Below, piece by piece: positions 63,539 to 64,000 of a stretch of 64,000 nt of DNA. The stretch lies in the NCBI GenBank assembly GCA_016712595.1, contig JADJQT010000001.1, forward strand, positions 434,001-498,000, written 5' to 3'. Position 1 is the stretch's first letter; each line of letters begins with the position of its first letter. The notes beneath the pieces were generated by a model. The model did no database searches. It saw only the letters and a program-made list of their open reading frames with translations, and had not been told where the DNA came from. The stretch comes from Rhodospirillales bacterium. GTDB lineage: Bacteria; Pseudomonadota; Alphaproteobacteria; Rhodospirillales; Defluviicoccaceae. The position numbers and the translations under genes were made by a program.

Positions 63539-64000
63539 TCACGCTGCGCGAAGACGGTAGCGCGGATCGACGGCTCCGGTCGGTAGCACCAATCCCGACG
63601 CATCGGCGAGCGCGCCGGAGACAAGCTCGCAGGCGAGAAACCGGCGACGCTCGACCGGTCCCGGCAGTGTCATGCTCGACGTCCGGTCGGCACTGAACCC
63701 AAAGCGGCCGTAATAAGGCGCATCGCCGACGAGAATAACGGCGGTATGCCCGAGCGTGCGCGCAACCGACAGCCCACGGCGAATGAGAGAATCACCGAGG
63801 CCCGTCGAGCGGTGGCTTGCGGCGACAGCAACAGGACCGAGCAAGAGCGCGGCCTTATGCTGGCCAATGCCGACATGCCAAAAGCGGATGGTTCCGAGGA
63901 GACAAACCTCATCAACCGCGATGAACGAAAGGCCATCCGCCGGCAGTCGTCCCTCACGAAGCCGTTCGGCCGTTTTCGCCCGCCGTGTCGGGCCGAACGC
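63539..64000 (-). CDS. GNAT-family N-acetyltransferase, 5'-partial
   Basis: The frame is open to the window end, so the N-terminus is missing. Within view are AERLREGRLPADGLSFIAVD, IRFWHVGIGQHKAALLLGPV, and the acetyl-CoA loop AVAASHRSTGLGDSLIRRGL (the Q/R-x-x-G-x-G/A pattern: R-S-T-G-L-G), then PYYGRFGFSADR. These fit YhbS-like acetyltransferases. The substrate is unknown. A shorter start at 63844 (TTG) would remove conserved strands, so I extend it. Confidence 0.85.
   Translation of the reverse strand, partial: AFGPTRRAKTAERLREGRLPADGLSFIAVDEVCLLGTIRFWHVGIGQHKAALLLGPVAVAASHRSTGLGDSLIRRGLSVARTLGHTAVILVGDAPYYGRFGFSADRTSSMTLPGPVERRRFLACELVSGALADASGLVLPTGAVDPRYRLRAA

Overview
High-GC alphaproteobacterial chromosome segment, most like a Rhodospirillales member. 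Supporting signs are the short-form hisG / hisD / UPF0262 / low-molecular-weight phosphatase block, a two-subunit glycine decarboxylase (gcvPA/gcvPB), an EipB (DUF1849) envelope protein, an ELM1-family protein, a CIRCE-controlled groESL, and rquA, the marker gene for rhodoquinone synthesis. RquA together with glycogen-enzyme genes and a polyphosphate-associated CHAD protein would suit a facultatively fermentative or glycogen-storing bacterium such as Defluviicoccus, but that genus is a guess from gene content.

Layout. 0-9 kb: a 5'-partial EAL-like protein, an ABC-2 exporter pair, a nuclease-fold protein with a changed catalytic residue, prolyl aminopeptidase, then a minus-strand run of glycerate 2-kinase, D-2-hydroxyacid dehydrogenase, a tandem universal stress protein and a COQ10-like protein. 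9-13.7 kb: the minus-strand gcvT-gcvH-gcvPA-gcvPB operon behind a strongly palindromic leader. 13.7-20.7 kb: lipoprotein, CDGSH protein, thrB-rnhA, an odd hemerythrin, peroxiredoxin, a DsbD/ScsB-type reductase and YqgE. 21-24 kb: hisG-hisD-UPF0262-phosphatase. 24.4-29.6 kb: CHAD protein, ELM1, a GT8-like protein, sufS-sufU. 29.6-39.5 kb: DUF2237, rquA, eipB, ROK kinase, MBL hydrolase, a two-cysteine ArsR regulator, a divergent quinone oxidoreductase/HxlR pair with a clear operator, groEL-groES and an N-formylglutamate amidohydrolase.

39.7-54.2 kb is an accessory region. It holds three decayed IS630-type copies, an RTX beta-propeller protein behind an AT-rich leader, tRNA-Gly, a Fic protein with two inverted repeats upstream, an IS256/IS5/thiolase scrap zone, an IS66 element inserted cleanly into an IS3 element, and two frameshifted IS110 transposases. 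54.4-62 kb is a carbohydrate locus: a GH57 enzyme, a secreted SurE-like pseudogene, cytochrome b561, and an extended glycogen branching enzyme with one and a half GlgB modules that is interrupted by a single amber codon. The last 2 kb carry a one-module GDT1/UPF0016 transporter, an unknown protein and a partial GNAT acetyltransferase.

How the parts fit. The glycine cleavage genes plus hydroxypyruvate/glycerate reduction and glycerate 2-kinase give a glycine-serine-glycerate route into central metabolism. RquA points to low-potential anaerobic respiration with fumarate. GH57 and GlgB point to glycogen turnover. Nearly all broken genes lie between 39.7 and 62 kb. That could be real decay around insertion sequences or indel error in the assembly, and raw reads would decide. 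I saw no CRISPR array, no rRNA, no integrase and no recognisable prophage.
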